From positions 117,516 through 181,515 of the forward strand of contig NZ_LIXI01000015.1 of the NCBI RefSeq assembly GCF_001905595.1: DNA of 64,000 nt, read 5' to 3'. The notes beneath the pieces were generated by a model. The model saw only the letters and a list, made by a program, of their open reading frames with translations. It made no database searches and had not been told where the DNA came from. The DNA comes from Streptomyces sp. CB00316. Lineage in GTDB: Bacteria > Actinomycetota > Actinomycetes > Streptomycetales > Streptomycetaceae. A program made the position numbers and the translations under genes. Positions 50,772 through 59,990 of this stretch are shown piece after piece (positions within the stretch are counted from its first letter, which is position 1; every line of letters begins with the position of its first letter).

Positions 50772-51241
50772 GCCCTTCGCTTCGCGCCGGTGCGACGGCC
50801 CGGCAGAGTCGGAAGATGATATGCGGCCGCTTCTTCGGACTGCTCCGCGCCGGTGAGGCTGGAGACGATGTGCGGGCTCGCCCTGTACTTGATCGTCCGG
50901 CCGACACGATCAGCGACCAGCAAGAGCTTGTTCTCGGAGAGTTCCTTGGCGATCCTCCGCGTTGCCTGCGGAGTCAGCTTGAGGTGCTCAGCCGCCTCCT
51001 TGGCGCTCGCACCGCCCCGCTTGTACGTCATGATCCCGCAGTACCAGAACACCCTGAAGGCATCCCCGGTGATGCCCGAGTCGCCGTCCAGCATGGCAAG
51101 CACGCGTTCGAACGAGAACTGGCCGTGCCTGCCGCCGAGGTTGTAGGTCCGCCGCTGGCCGCCGTCCTCCTCGGGTTCCCACAGCTCATGGACCTCGCCG
51201 GTCGAGGTGTTGACCAGCTCTCGGCCTTGCTGTCTTGGCAC
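50768..51241 (-). CDS. RepL-like plasmid replication protein
   Basis: A 157-aa protein from GTG 51241 (GGGGACG upstream); an earlier in-frame ATG at 51298 lacks a site. It opens ELVNTSTGEVHELWEPEE and then NLGGRHGQFSFERVLAMLDG. The winged helix follows: SAKEAAEHLKLTPQATRRIA, KELSENKLLLVADRVGRTIK, YRASPHIVSSLTGAEQSEEA. The strand-helix order and the GGxxG start resemble the RepL/plasmid replication and maintenance group. Upstream lies an ordered 56-bp repeat array, which supports an iteron-binding role. A transcription factor is the alternative. Confidence 0.6.
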   Translation of the reverse strand: MPRQQGRELVNTSTGEVHELWEPEEDGGQRRTYNLGGRHGQFSFERVLAMLDGDSGITGDAFRVFWYCGIMTYKRGGASAKEAAEHLKLTPQATRRIAKELSENKLLLVADRVGRTIKYRASPHIVSSLTGAEQSEEAAAYHLPTLPGRRTGAKRRA

Positions 51242-51292
51242 CTTACGTCCCCTGACCTGGGATTTTCTCTGACGCCAAAAGATTACCATGGG

Positions 51293-51524
51293 CGACATGT
51301 CGTCAGTGGTAAGCGAAGGAACTCGGCGATTCCTTCAGTGACTGCTGACGACATGTCGCCCGCGGTAGGCGAAGGAACCCTGCGATTCGTTCGCCTACCA
51401 ATCGCGACATGTAGACAGCGGCCACTGAAGGAACCCTGGGGTTCGTTCGATGACCACTGACGACATGACCCCAGTGGTCATGGATGGGCATCCTAGGATG
51501 CCGATATAGGCATTCCAGGATGCC
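51293..51524. repeat. 56-bp-period array and two 22-bp palindromic boxes
   Basis: CGACATGT-type boxes begin at 51293, 51349, 51405 and 51461, exactly 56 bases apart. In the first three units a GAAGGAAC...TTCsTTC hairpin occupies the centre; in unit two it extends to GGTAGGCGAA/TTCGCCTACC. After unit four there are two copies of GGCATYCYAGGATGCCGATA, 22 bases apart, each a near-perfect 16-bp palindrome (51487, 51509). The array ends 51 bases before the RepL-like GTG. Confidence 0.75.
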
Positions 51525-51529
51525 GATAG

Positions 51530-52187
51530 CTTGATCGTTTTCGCAGGTCAGAGGCCTGCGGAGGTTTCGTCCTCTCTATGCATCGAAAACGTCCTCAACT
51601 GACGGTGCGTTGGGACAGCCCTGCGGTTCTCGCGCAAGCGCTCCGGTCCTCGGGGACCCGTGTTACGTCGCCCTAACGCTGCGGCAAACGCTGGCTGATG
51701 AGGAACGCGGCAAACAGTGGCTGATGTCCGCTCCGCTTGCGCTGGCAACTGATGCCTGACCGTATCCACCACTCGTACCTGGTTAACGTGCCGTGGCTGA
51801 TGGCTCATCAGGGGTGTGTGGTCGCTCAGGAATTCTTCAGCAGCAGGGGTTCATCGGCCCACCCGCAACACAGGCGCACCAGCCATACGATGGCCCGTCA
51901 CGACAACTGCGTCCCAGGACCACATTGCTTGGGAACGATCTGACCGACCGGGGCACTGAGGGCTACGCACCCCCAGACCCACCGCCAGCGCCAAGGGTGC
52001 GCTGGACCGCCCTTTCCTGCGGGCGCCTCCCCCAGACCCCCACCAGCGCCTTTCGGCCGCGCAGATGACGTACCGGTCGACCGGGCCGCTCGTGTCGGAC
52101 TGGTCGATCGCCGGGGTGCCCCTGCTGCCCGCAGCCGCCCGCCCCTGGGATGAGCTGACCCTGACCCGCGCCTCGTAGGCTGAGCCC
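51530..52187. other. Gap with no supported gene
   Basis: Frames are short and compositionally atypical. TAGGCT at about 52176 fits a -10 for the decayed LexA-like gene that follows. Nothing else recognised. Confidence 0.4.
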
Positions 52188-52390
52188 ATGCCAGAGTGAG
52201 ATTCCCGAGACGTTGCTCGTCGTGGCTCACCGATCACGGGCACGGGCCCACGGTCCGGGAGATCGGGGAGCGGGTCGGCCTCTCCAGCACCGGCTCGGTC
52301 GCCCACCAGCTTGGCCAGCTCGAAGAGCGTGGGCTGATCAGGACTGGAGCACGTGTGTCCTGGGCGAGGAGCAGCCCGCCCGCCAACCCG
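52188..52390 (+). pseudogene. LexA-like DNA-binding domain remnant
   Basis: ATG 52188 is followed by a stop after three codons in its own frame. The next frame reads EIPETLLVV, and the third gives WLTDHGHGPTVREIGERVGL, SSTGSVAHQLGQLEERGLI, RTG, the winged-helix domain of LexA. The autoproteolytic C-terminal domain is absent. A TAGGCT hexamer eight bases ahead of the ATG suggests it once had a leaderless promoter. Confidence 0.7.
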
Positions 52391-52437
52391 GGCTGCGGAG
52401 CCGGGGAACCGGCATAGGAGCGGATCAGCGGATCAGT

Positions 52438-52616
52438 ATGGACGACGACCTCCCGCCTGACCTGGAGCGACTGCGGACGCTGGAGACCTGGGCTCAACCG
52501 GCAGAGGACCGCCCTTCTCCGCACTCATCTCTCGCGTCTACAGCGCTACGAGACCGGATGCGACCTGGGGGAGGCTGGCTGCACCAGGGAGTTGCGTTGC
52601 CCCTGAGCCTGAAGGA
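52438..52616 (+). pseudogene. Small coiled-coil protein remnant
   Basis: ATG 52438 encodes DDDLPPDLERLRTLETW, an opening common among small Streptomyces proteins. After that the coherent sequence is in the next frame (LNRQRTALLRTHLSRLQRYE) and ends at about 52616. One frameshift is implied. Confidence 0.4.
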
Positions 52617-52642
52617 GGTCACCGGCGGGTGAAAGGGTGCGG

Positions 52643-52960
52643 TCAATTGTTCACGGGAGCCTGCGGGGGGACCTCGACTGGGGACGCCGGTCGGCTGCGG
52701 GTCCCGGTTTGCTTTCCACGAGCTCGCCGGGCCGGCTCGGGGACCTCGGCGCCGAGCTGATTCAGCTCGGCGCCCGACCAGCCGGCGGCTTCGGCCCTTG
52801 TGTAGGCCTTCCGGTAAGGGGCTTCCGTCTCGGCGAGGGCGGCTTCGAGCTGCTTGCGCTCGGCCAGGATCGTAGCGAGCGGGCCGATCGCGTCCTTCCG
52901 AGCGGCCTGCCGTGCCGCCTCGATCTCGTCGGCCTTGGTGAGGATCTTCTGAGCGTCCAT
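52643..52960 (-). CDS. Small helical protein
   Basis: A 105-aa protein; ATG 52960 is used, though 52969 and 52972 are also ATG codons in frame. The body is one long helical region (ILTKADEIEAARQAARKDAI, LATILAERKQLEAALAETEA, YRKAYTRAEAAGWSGAELNQ) with a basic tail containing RRARGKQTG. The WSxxELxxLG segment resembles a short HTH-like end found in similar plasmid proteins. Function unknown. No clear ribosome site. Confidence 0.55.
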   Translation of the reverse strand: MDAQKILTKADEIEAARQAARKDAIGPLATILAERKQLEAALAETEAPYRKAYTRAEAAGWSGAELNQLGAEVPEPARRARGKQTGTRSRPASPVEVPPQAPVNN

Positions 52961-53115
52961 GAGGGGCATCATGCCTGCGAATCCGCAGCGTCGGGGTCTC
53001 TCTGGGATCTCGGCAGCGTGAATACCACCGAAGGGGGAAACAGAAGTGCACGATTGACTGGCGGACAGCACGGCTTGTGGAGCCTCCGGCCCGGCCGGAA
53101 GCCAAGCGGAGGTTC

Positions 53116-54084
53116 TTAGGCCAGGACGTCGATGCGCGCCGCGCATGCGTTAAGGATCATGCGGAGTTCGCGCTGTGCGCGGCTGACGGCTTCAGGGTCG
53201 GCGACTGCAGCCGATACTGTTTTTTCTAGATCGGTTATCACGTTGTCTGGGAGAAACGGCATAGCGAACAGGCGGTAGCCGCTGTCCATAGTGGTGCGAA
53301 GGTCGAGCTGGAGACTGTCCCAGCTCCGGTGGACTGCCTTCTCCCTTTCGGGCCGATTGTTGTTCGTGTGTGACTTCAGTTGCCACCTCCCTAAAGTTCT
53401 GCCGACGCTTTGTGTATCAGCGAGATCGTCCAGGTTTCGAAGCAACTCCTGAACGTCTATATAGATTTGTGTGCATAGTTTGCGCACTCGGGCGAAGGTC
53501 TTGTGAGTGACGACGGCCATGGCGACCATAAGGGTCAAGGTGATGGAAATTAGTGGTGCAGGATAGGTGGCCAAGAATCGCAAACTGAGGAGCGCGGCAA
53601 CAGCGCCAATACCGGCTCCGTTCGCTATGGTCCTGAATATCGCAGCCCGCCGAATTCGACTGGAGAGTCGCTGAAGATGGAAATCTTTCGGCTCCACCCA
53701 GAGCATGGCCTTGGGTAACGCAAAATACACGGACCCTAGGTAAAAGGCGGCCAGGGTTAAACCGTAATTGTCAACTCTCCTGCCCAGTAGGATGTCGACC
53801 GCTAGGAGTGTGGGCGTTAAAGCGGCGCTGCATAGCAAGACGATCAGCATGCCCACATTGTCATTTCCTTTACGCATCTCACTCTCGCCCACGAAGCGGC
53901 CAAGTGCTGGTATGCCGCAACAGCCAATAATGAAACCAGCGATGATGAAAAGTATGCCGATGGGGTTGAGTCCGATACCGAACGCCGCTATCGTCGCCAT
54001 CATCAATCCGATAGCAATAAAAGAGACTCTCCAGTGGGGCCGCCAGGCTCGTAGGCGTCCGATGGCCTGTTTCCAATCTTCCAT
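53116..54084 (-). CDS. Membrane protein of lower GC content
   Basis: A 322-aa protein with hydrophobic segments at about 20-60 (FIAIGLMMATIAAFGIGL; GILFIIAGFIIGCCGIPAL), 78-97 (VGMLIVLLCSAALTPTLL), 107-128 and 157-197. The C-terminal 120 residues are soluble and helical (DVQELLRNLDDLADTQSV, VITDLEKTVSAAVADPEAV). Codons ending in A or T are clearly more common than in neighbours (for example 53600-54000), which points to transfer from another source. No family or catalytic motif recognised. Flanked by non-coding DNA on both sides. Confidence 0.7.
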   Translation of the reverse strand: MEDWKQAIGRLRAWRPHWRVSFIAIGLMMATIAAFGIGLNPIGILFIIAGFIIGCCGIPALGRFVGESEMRKGNDNVGMLIVLLCSAALTPTLLAVDILLGRRVDNYGLTLAAFYLGSVYFALPKAMLWVEPKDFHLQRLSSRIRRAAIFRTIANGAGIGAVAALLSLRFLATYPAPLISITLTLMVAMAVVTHKTFARVRKLCTQIYIDVQELLRNLDDLADTQSVGRTLGRWQLKSHTNNNRPEREKAVHRSWDSLQLDLRTTMDSGYRLFAMPFLPDNVITDLEKTVSAAVADPEAVSRAQRELRMILNACAARIDVLA

Positions 54085-54273
54085 GGACTCAACTATGTAT
54101 GTGCGGGGATCAGTTCCGGCAGCGACTTGATGAAGATCAGAGGGTGCTGTACTTGGTCATGATCAGAAAGGAGGATGCTGCGCCTCCTGCCGCCTCCGTG
54201 TTCTCGCCACTGGGTCGCACGACACTTGAGGCCCACGTCCTGGCAGGTGTCTGAACGTAGTTTCCAAGATCGC

Positions 54274-55326
54274 CTACGCCCGGGTCGCGCCGTGGTAGTC
54301 GGCGCGCGGCATGGCGGTGTCGAGCGGCTGGACCTGGACGTCGCGGCCGGTCCGGGGGGCGTGCAGGACGCGGCCTTCTCCGGCGTAGAGGCCGACGTGG
54401 TAGATGAATCCGGAGCGGTCGGCCCAGAACACGAGGTCGCCCGGTTTCAGGTTGCCGCGGGCGACGGGCTGGTTAGAGGTGGCGTTGTACTGTGCCGCCG
54501 CCGTCCTGGGTAGCCGGACGTCTGGCCAGTACGCGTACTGGACCAGTGACGAGCAGTCGAACCCGACCGTCGACTCCGCCGCGCACCGCCCGTTCGCGTA
54601 GCCGTTGCTGCTGTCGCAGAAGCCGGTGCCGGGCCCGTTCGGGGTGCCGCCGCCGTAGCTGTACGGCGTTCCGATGTAGTGGCCGGCCCGCCGCAGCGCG
54701 TCAGGGCCGCGCCCGCTTCCGCGCACAGCGAGCGAGCCGGCCGGGCCTGCCGCCTCGAACCTCTTCATCGACGCCATGATGATCCGGACGTAGTGGTACG
54801 TCTCCCCGCCCGCGAAGGTCACCGGCGGGACCCCGCCGAACCGCTGGACCGCTCCCCAGCCCGCGTTGTACCCGGCCAGCGCCAGGCGGCGCGGATCGTC
54901 GCGGTACCGGGATCCCTTCGCCTGACCGAGCAGCGAGCACATGAGACGGCCCTGCGCGACGACGGCGTCGCCGATGTCGTGCGGGTCGCTGCGCCCGTTG
55001 CCGTCGGCGTCCCGACCCCAGGTCGCCCATGTTCCTGGGACGAACTGGGCCGGTCCCTGCGCACCGGCATGCGACCCCGCCCCGGCGCGGAATCCGCTTT
55101 CCTGCTGGATCTGAGCGGCCATCAACGCCTGTGTCAGCTCCGGGTGACGGCACTCGGCGACCGCCTGGCGGATCCACGGCTCGTACTCCGGCGGGACACC
55201 TTGGACACCGCCTTGGTCGTCGGTCGTGTCGGCGTCGGCGCTGCCGAGCAGACCGGCGATCAGGACCATCACGAGGGCCGCCACACCGGCCACCGCGAGT
55301 AATGCCCCTTTGACGATGGTGTTCAA
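54274..55326 (-). CDS. Transglycosylase plus NlpC/P60 peptidoglycan hydrolase
   Basis: A 350-aa two-domain wall enzyme with a TTG start at 55326 (GGAGCGTGAC ahead). Residues 6-28 form a signal anchor (ALLAVAGVAALVMVLIAGLL). The SLT-like domain (50-180) has the catalytic Glu in AQIQQESGF and the GAQGPAQFVPGTW block. The NlpC/P60 domain (200-350) has the nucleophile in FDCSSLVQYAY and the His in YHVGLYAGEG. It is divergent from the conjugation operon and is the VirB1-like factor expected to open the wall for DNA transfer. Confidence 0.9.
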   Translation of the reverse strand: MNTIVKGALLAVAGVAALVMVLIAGLLGSADADTTDDQGGVQGVPPEYEPWIRQAVAECRHPELTQALMAAQIQQESGFRAGAGSHAGAQGPAQFVPGTWATWGRDADGNGRSDPHDIGDAVVAQGRLMCSLLGQAKGSRYRDDPRRLALAGYNAGWGAVQRFGGVPPVTFAGGETYHYVRIIMASMKRFEAAGPAGSLAVRGSGRGPDALRRAGHYIGTPYSYGGGTPNGPGTGFCDSSNGYANGRCAAESTVGFDCSSLVQYAYWPDVRLPRTAAAQYNATSNQPVARGNLKPGDLVFWADRSGFIYHVGLYAGEGRVLHAPRTGRDVQVQPLDTAMPRADYHGATRA

Positions 55327-55495
55327 GTCACGCTCCGTCGCTGCCGGGTGATGGCACGTTCGAGAAGCACAGCGGCAAAAGCGTGCCTGATCAGGCCCGT
55401 AGGCGTTGTCTCAATGTCGGCTCCGGGGGCCACCTGGCCCAGCCGGTTCCGCCATTAGTTACTCACTGTGAACGCGTGAGGGCAGGGGAGGTTTC

Positions 55496-55966
55496 GTGAC
55501 GACCGAGCTCGATCCCGAACGGACGGGGACGGGGCTGCGGTACGCGCTGATCGCCGCGCACGGCTGCGACGTTGCGATGCTCACCGTTGAGGTGATGCTC
55601 GACCACGACCACGAAGCAGGCGCCGTCGCCCGCTTTCTGCCGACCGGGGCCCCGCTGCCGATGGGGGCGCAGCCCGTGATCGTCGCCGACTCCACCGTCT
55701 ACGGGGCGGTCCGGGTCGAGCAGCTCCTGCGAATCTGGCCTGCCGAACTGCCCCGCCCCTGCCTCGTCACGGTGGACGACGCTCCGTCCGGGCCGCCCCC
55801 GGACGCCCGGTACCGGATCCGCGCCCTCGGCGCGCGGCTGGCCGGGGCGGTTCGGGTGCCCTACCTGCCGGTGCTGCGGACCGTGACTGACCCGGCCGAC
55901 GCCATCGACCACCAGGACGTGAGCGCTGCGGCCGCGAAGCTCCGTCGCCACATCGAAGGGATCTGA
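55496..55966 (+). CDS. Conserved protein opening the conjugation operon
   Basis: A 156-aa soluble protein with GTG 55496 after GGGGAGG. It alternates strands and helices (LRYALIAAHGCDVAMLTVEV, PVIVADSTVYGAVRVEQLL) and ends in a helix (DVSAAAAKLRRHIEG). No signal or span. It is the first gene of a packed operon, one base ahead of the VirB2-like gene. Related genes head such operons in Streptomyces; role unknown. Confidence 0.7.
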   Translation: MTTELDPERTGTGLRYALIAAHGCDVAMLTVEVMLDHDHEAGAVARFLPTGAPLPMGAQPVIVADSTVYGAVRVEQLLRIWPAELPRPCLVTVDDAPSGPPPDARYRIRALGARLAGAVRVPYLPVLRTVTDPADAIDHQDVSAAAAKLRRHIEGI

Positions 55967-55967
55967 C

Positions 55968-56249
55968 ATGGAATGGATCATCCTGGCCAAGGACCTGCTG
56001 CCGCCGGCTCAGCCGAAGCCGATCCCCGGCGCGGACAAGGTCGTCACGCCGCTCTTCGAGTACGGCCTGTGGATCCTGGCGATCTCCGGCGGCGCGGGAG
56101 TCGGTATCGGCGGCTACAAGCTGGCCACGATCAACAAGGGCCGCGACGGCAACGGCATGGAGCCGTTCAAGTGGATGGGCGGCGGCCTCGCCGCTGTGGT
56201 CCTCGCCGGATCGCTGATCGCCATCATCAACGGGGTGGCTGCCGGATGA
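55968..56249 (+). CDS. VirB2/pilin-like membrane protein
   Basis: A 93-aa protein with two hydrophobic segments (YGLWILAISGGAGVGIGGYK and GGGLAAVVLAGSLIAIING) split by a charged loop (INKGRDGNGMEPFKWMG). Size, topology and position resemble the pilin-like VirB2/TrbC subunits of type IV secretion systems. There is no long cleavable signal. It overlaps the next gene by four bases. Confidence 0.7.
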   Translation: MEWIILAKDLLPPAQPKPIPGADKVVTPLFEYGLWILAISGGAGVGIGGYKLATINKGRDGNGMEPFKWMGGGLAAVVLAGSLIAIINGVAAG

Positions 56250-57037
56250 GCCGGAACCGGAGCGGGCACCGCCGGTGGCTCGGCTGGGGCATCGGAGGGA
56301 CCACCGCGGTCGTGCTGCTCTTAACCGGCTACGCCGCCTTCTTCGGCGGCGACAGCGAGCCGTCTCAGACGTCGGACCGGCCGGCCGCCGCTGCGACGGA
56401 CGCGGGCACGGACAAGACCTACGACGCGCCCTCGGACTGGACCGAACCCGAGCGCTGGGCCGCCCTGCCCCGCGGAGCGCGAACTGATCGGTTCGGCAAC
56501 GAGGTCGGGTTCCCACAGACGGCTGAGGGGGCCGTCGCCATGCTCGCAACGGCCAACGCCACCGAGGTGAAGTCGGGCCACACCCATGTGGACGTGCAGC
56601 GTGACGTATACGGGTCCTACCTGATTCCTGGTGACCGCACCGAGGAGAACATCAGGAAGATCGAGCGGGCTGCGGCGGAGAGCGACACTGCGGTGCGCCG
56701 GGACATGGGCCTGCCCGAGAACGATGACCTGCCCCCCGGTGCGTACTCACGCAATCACGTCATCGGATTCAAGGTGATCGAAGCCTCGCCCACCGAGGTG
56801 ACCATGTGGCTGCTCTCCCGCGCGACAGTGCGGCCCGGAGAGACGGAGAAGGAGGAGAGCGCCTACACCAGCCTGCTGGCGGCCGCCGAATGGAGCCACG
56901 GCGACTGGTGGCTGTCGGCGGCCTCGACCGAGAACGCGATCCGCCGCCACGGACGAGACCAGCGCCCGGCGATCGCCGCGCCCGGCGACGCCGCGTTCAA
57001 CACCGCCCGCTGGACCGCCATCCGAGCAGCATCGTGA
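56246..57037 (+). CDS. VirB8-like bitopic protein
   Basis: A 263-aa protein: basic N-terminus (RNRSGHRRWLGWGIGG), one span (TTAVVLLLTGYAAFF), then a secreted domain. The domain runs through AVAMLATANATEVKSGHTHV, VIGFKVIEASPTEVTMWLLS and WSHGDWWLSAA, with the NTF2-like strand pattern of VirB8/TcpC conjugation proteins. ATG 56246 and the following GTG 57034 both overlap the neighbouring stops by four bases. It would link the channel to the wall side. Confidence 0.75.
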   Translation: MSRNRSGHRRWLGWGIGGTTAVVLLLTGYAAFFGGDSEPSQTSDRPAAAATDAGTDKTYDAPSDWTEPERWAALPRGARTDRFGNEVGFPQTAEGAVAMLATANATEVKSGHTHVDVQRDVYGSYLIPGDRTEENIRKIERAAAESDTAVRRDMGLPENDDLPPGAYSRNHVIGFKVIEASPTEVTMWLLSRATVRPGETEKEESAYTSLLAAAEWSHGDWWLSAASTENAIRRHGRDQRPAIAAPGDAAFNTARWTAIRAAS

Positions 57038-58545
57038 GAAGGGCCGCCGTCCTCCTCCTGGCCCTTGTCGCCCTTCTCGGCGTGCTCCTGGCTCCTCCTG
57101 CCGCAGCGGAGGAGGAGCCAGGAGGGGTCAGCAAGGTCACCGAGTCCGTCTGCAAGAACACCGCCACCCGCACCACGACCGGCGCGATCGTCAAGGCCGG
57201 GGCGGATCTCATCACGGGCGGCGACGTCTGCGACAAGGCTGGGAAGAAGGCCGAAGAGAAGATGGAGGAGTGGTGGCAGGCCGTCTGGGACTCTGTCATC
57301 GGCGACATCCTCCGGTCGTCGATCGACGCGACGAAGTGGCTGCTGCGGACCATGCTCACGCTGGCCCTGATGGGACCGAGTCTGGACCTGGAGGACACCG
57401 GCCTGTTCGAGCGTGACGCCTCTCTCGGCGGGATGCTGGTCTGGCTGGGATGGGTGATCGCCGCGTTCGGGGCGATGTGGCAGATCGGGAAGGCCGCTGT
57501 CACCGGCGAGGGGAAATACTGGGGCGAGTTCCTGCGCGGCTACGCCCTCAACGCGATGCTGTCCGGGATCGGCCTGACCGTGGTGGTGTCGCTGCTGAAG
57601 CTGGGCGACGCGATCTCGACGGGCATCCTGAAGGCGACGTTCGACGACGACAAGGGCATCGACCGGGTCATCGCCGTGATGGTGCCGACGGCCGTGTCGA
57701 ACCCGGTCCTGGTCGGCGCCCTGGCCCTGGTTCTCCTGCTGGTCGGGTTCATGCAGCTGGTGCTGATCTTCCTGAGGCAGTCGGCGATCCCGATCCAGTG
57801 CCTGCTCCTGCCGGTCGCCGGGGCCGGTCTGATGGGCGGCAAGGCCACCCAGTCGTGGGCGCCGAAGCTCATCACCTCGATCTGCATGGTCATCGCCTAC
57901 AAGCCGATCCTCACGGTCATCATCTGCGTGGGCTTCGCGGAGCTGGACGCCAGCTCGGTCGTGGAGTGGATGCGCGGACTGGCGACCCTGCTCCTCGCGG
58001 TCCTTGCCCCGGGCCCGTTGGCGAAGCTCTTCAGCCCGTTCGGGGCGGAGCTCGGCGGCGGCATGTCGGCCGGGGGTGCGATGGGCGGCGTGCTCGGGAT
58101 GGCCGCCGGCGCTGGAGGCAAGGCCATGGGCGATTCCGGCTCCGGCGGCTCCGGCGCTGGTTCGGGGGGCGAGAGCTCTTCGGGCGGGGGCGGGGGAGGG
58201 GGCGAGCCGGATGCGGATCCGGTCGGCCAGGCCCGCTACGTCCAGCAGTCGATGGGCCCGCAGAGCGGCGGGGGTGGTGAGGCGGGTGGCGGTGCGTCCG
58301 TGCCCAGCCAGGGGGCCGCCCCCGGGCCTGCCCCGGCGGCGGCCGATGGCGCTACGGGCGCGGCCGGAGCGGCCGGTGCAGCTGCGGACGCCGGCATGGC
58401 CACGGGAACCACTACTGCTGCTGCGGGGACTGGTGCGGCGGCGGCCGTGCCGGGGGTGGGGATGGCTCTCCAGGTGATGGACGGGGTCAACGACGCGGTG
58501 CAGAGCGCCGCTTCCGAAATCGGAGACGGAGGAGAGGCGAAGTGA
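57034..58545 (+). CDS. VirB6/TrbL-like polytopic channel protein
   Basis: A 503-aa protein with signal peptide (VLLLALVALLGVLLAPPAAA). A Cys-containing periplasmic-side stretch precedes six or more spans between about 100 and 350 (GMLVWLGWVIAAFGAMWQIG, NPVLVGALALVLLLVGFMQL). The C-terminal 150 residues are a Gly/Ser/Ala-rich low-complexity tail. The topology fits the VirB6/TrbL inner-membrane channel. GTG 57034 overlaps the previous stop. Confidence 0.78.
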   Translation: MRRAAVLLLALVALLGVLLAPPAAAEEEPGGVSKVTESVCKNTATRTTTGAIVKAGADLITGGDVCDKAGKKAEEKMEEWWQAVWDSVIGDILRSSIDATKWLLRTMLTLALMGPSLDLEDTGLFERDASLGGMLVWLGWVIAAFGAMWQIGKAAVTGEGKYWGEFLRGYALNAMLSGIGLTVVVSLLKLGDAISTGILKATFDDDKGIDRVIAVMVPTAVSNPVLVGALALVLLLVGFMQLVLIFLRQSAIPIQCLLLPVAGAGLMGGKATQSWAPKLITSICMVIAYKPILTVIICVGFAELDASSVVEWMRGLATLLLAVLAPGPLAKLFSPFGAELGGGMSAGGAMGGVLGMAAGAGGKAMGDSGSGGSGAGSGGESSSGGGGGGGEPDADPVGQARYVQQSMGPQSGGGGEAGGGASVPSQGAAPGPAPAAADGATGAAGAAGAAADAGMATGTTTAAAGTGAAAAVPGVGMALQVMDGVNDAVQSAASEIGDGGEAK

Positions 58546-59990
58546 CGGTCCACGAGGTACCGAACGCGCTGCGGGTCGAGGGGTTCAGGACCCGCCGGAG
58601 CTACGGGTTCCTGAGCCTGTCGCAGCAGGCGACGTTCATCGCCTGCGGAGTGCTGCTGGCCGAGGCGTTCATCGCCCTGTACGAGCCGCTGACTCTGGTC
58701 GTGACGATGCCGGTGACCATCGCGGTGGTCGGGCTGACCGCGTCGCGGCGGCACGGCATGCCGGCCCTGTCGTACTACCGGGCGGTCGTGGCTTGGAAGC
58801 TCGCCGCCCGCTCGGAGACGACGTCCTACCGGGCCGTTCTCCTGCCCCACCCGTACGCACTGGACCTGCCCGGCGTCGCCGCGTCCAGCACCCTGATCAA
58901 GGCCCACGACCCCACCACCGGGCGGGACGTCGGGGTCGTCCACAACCGGGCCACCGGGCGCATGACCGTCTCCACCCTCCTGGCTCCCGGCGGCAGCCTC
59001 ATGGCCCCCACCGGAACCGTGCGGGGGAACCTCCGCACATGGTCGAGTGTGCTGGACGCCATGAGCACCGAGGACCAGATCCGCGGAGCCTCCGTCACGA
59101 TCCAGATCACCCCCGGAGCCGGGGAGGCCCTCGGCGACGACATCAAGGCCCGCCGCGACCCCCACGCCCCCGCTCTCGCCCGGTCCGTCGTCAACGAACT
59201 CGTGCGCACCGCACCGCACGCCACCGCCTCGGTGTCACCGTGGATGAGCGTCACCGTCGACCCCTCCGCCAACGCAACCGCCTCGCTGGACCTGGGCGAG
59301 CAGGTCGCCGAGACCTTGCGCGTGGTGGACTCCCTCGACCTGTCCGGCACCGGAACCGACATCATCCGCCGGGCCACCGACGTCGACCTGCGCCGCCTGG
59401 TCCGCGCCGCCTACGACCCCGACACCTTCCACGCGCGGGACGAGGAGATCCGCGAGCTGTCCTGGGGCGAATGCGGCCCGCAGGCCGCCGACGACCACTT
59501 CGAGGAGTACGCCCACGACGGAGCGATCAGCGTGTCCTGGGTCCTGCGCGCGATGCCCAACCGGCCGATCCCCTACAGCACGCTCCTCCCGCTGGTGAGC
59601 CCCGGCCGGTTCCAGCGGCGGGTCACCCTCGCCTACCGGGTCCTGGATCCGCGCGAGGGCGAGCGGGTGCTGGAACGGGAGATCAACAGCGCAGCCAACC
59701 GCGCCACGGCCACCGCCCAGGTCAAGGGCAGGGCCCGGTGGAGCCAGAAGGCCGACTACGCCAAGGCGGAGAAGGCCGCCGCCCAGGCAGCCGGCGGCGC
59801 CCAGGTCGTCGACTGGACCCTCATGGTCACCGTCACCGCCCGCAGCGCGGAGGAACTGCCCGCTGCCCGGCAGGAAGTGGAGCGGGCGATCAAGGCGACC
59901 CGCTCGATCCGGATGCGCCCCGCCTACGGCGCGGAAGCCGCCGTGTTCGCGGCAGGGCTCCCCGTCGGCTACAACCCTCTGGTGAAGTGA
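58542..59990 (+). CDS. SCO6880-family type IV secretion protein
   Basis: A 482-aa protein recognised by the opening LRVEGFRTRRSYGFLSLSQQ and two early spans (ATFIACGVLLAEAFIALYEP; LVVTMPVTIAVVGLTA). This is the PrgI/VirB3-like part. The remaining 400 residues match the non-ATPase N-domain of VirB4-like proteins (SVTIQITPGAGEALGDDIKA, YNPLVK at the end). In this system the VirB4 function is split: this gene supplies membrane and N-domain, the next one the ATPase. GTG start, four-base overlap upstream. Confidence 0.85.
   Translation: MTVHEVPNALRVEGFRTRRSYGFLSLSQQATFIACGVLLAEAFIALYEPLTLVVTMPVTIAVVGLTASRRHGMPALSYYRAVVAWKLAARSETTSYRAVLLPHPYALDLPGVAASSTLIKAHDPTTGRDVGVVHNRATGRMTVSTLLAPGGSLMAPTGTVRGNLRTWSSVLDAMSTEDQIRGASVTIQITPGAGEALGDDIKARRDPHAPALARSVVNELVRTAPHATASVSPWMSVTVDPSANATASLDLGEQVAETLRVVDSLDLSGTGTDIIRRATDVDLRRLVRAAYDPDTFHARDEEIRELSWGECGPQAADDHFEEYAHDGAISVSWVLRAMPNRPIPYSTLLPLVSPGRFQRRVTLAYRVLDPREGERVLEREINSAANRATATAQVKGRARWSQKADYAKAEKAAAQAAGGAQVVDWTLMVTVTARSAEELPAARQEVERAIKATRSIRMRPAYGAEAAVFAAGLPVGYNPLVK

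Noticed and set aside
51293..51524. The evenly spaced repeats could be a CRISPR array
   Set aside because: The repeats are degenerate hairpins over most of each 56-bp unit, without unique spacers, and no cas genes are present.
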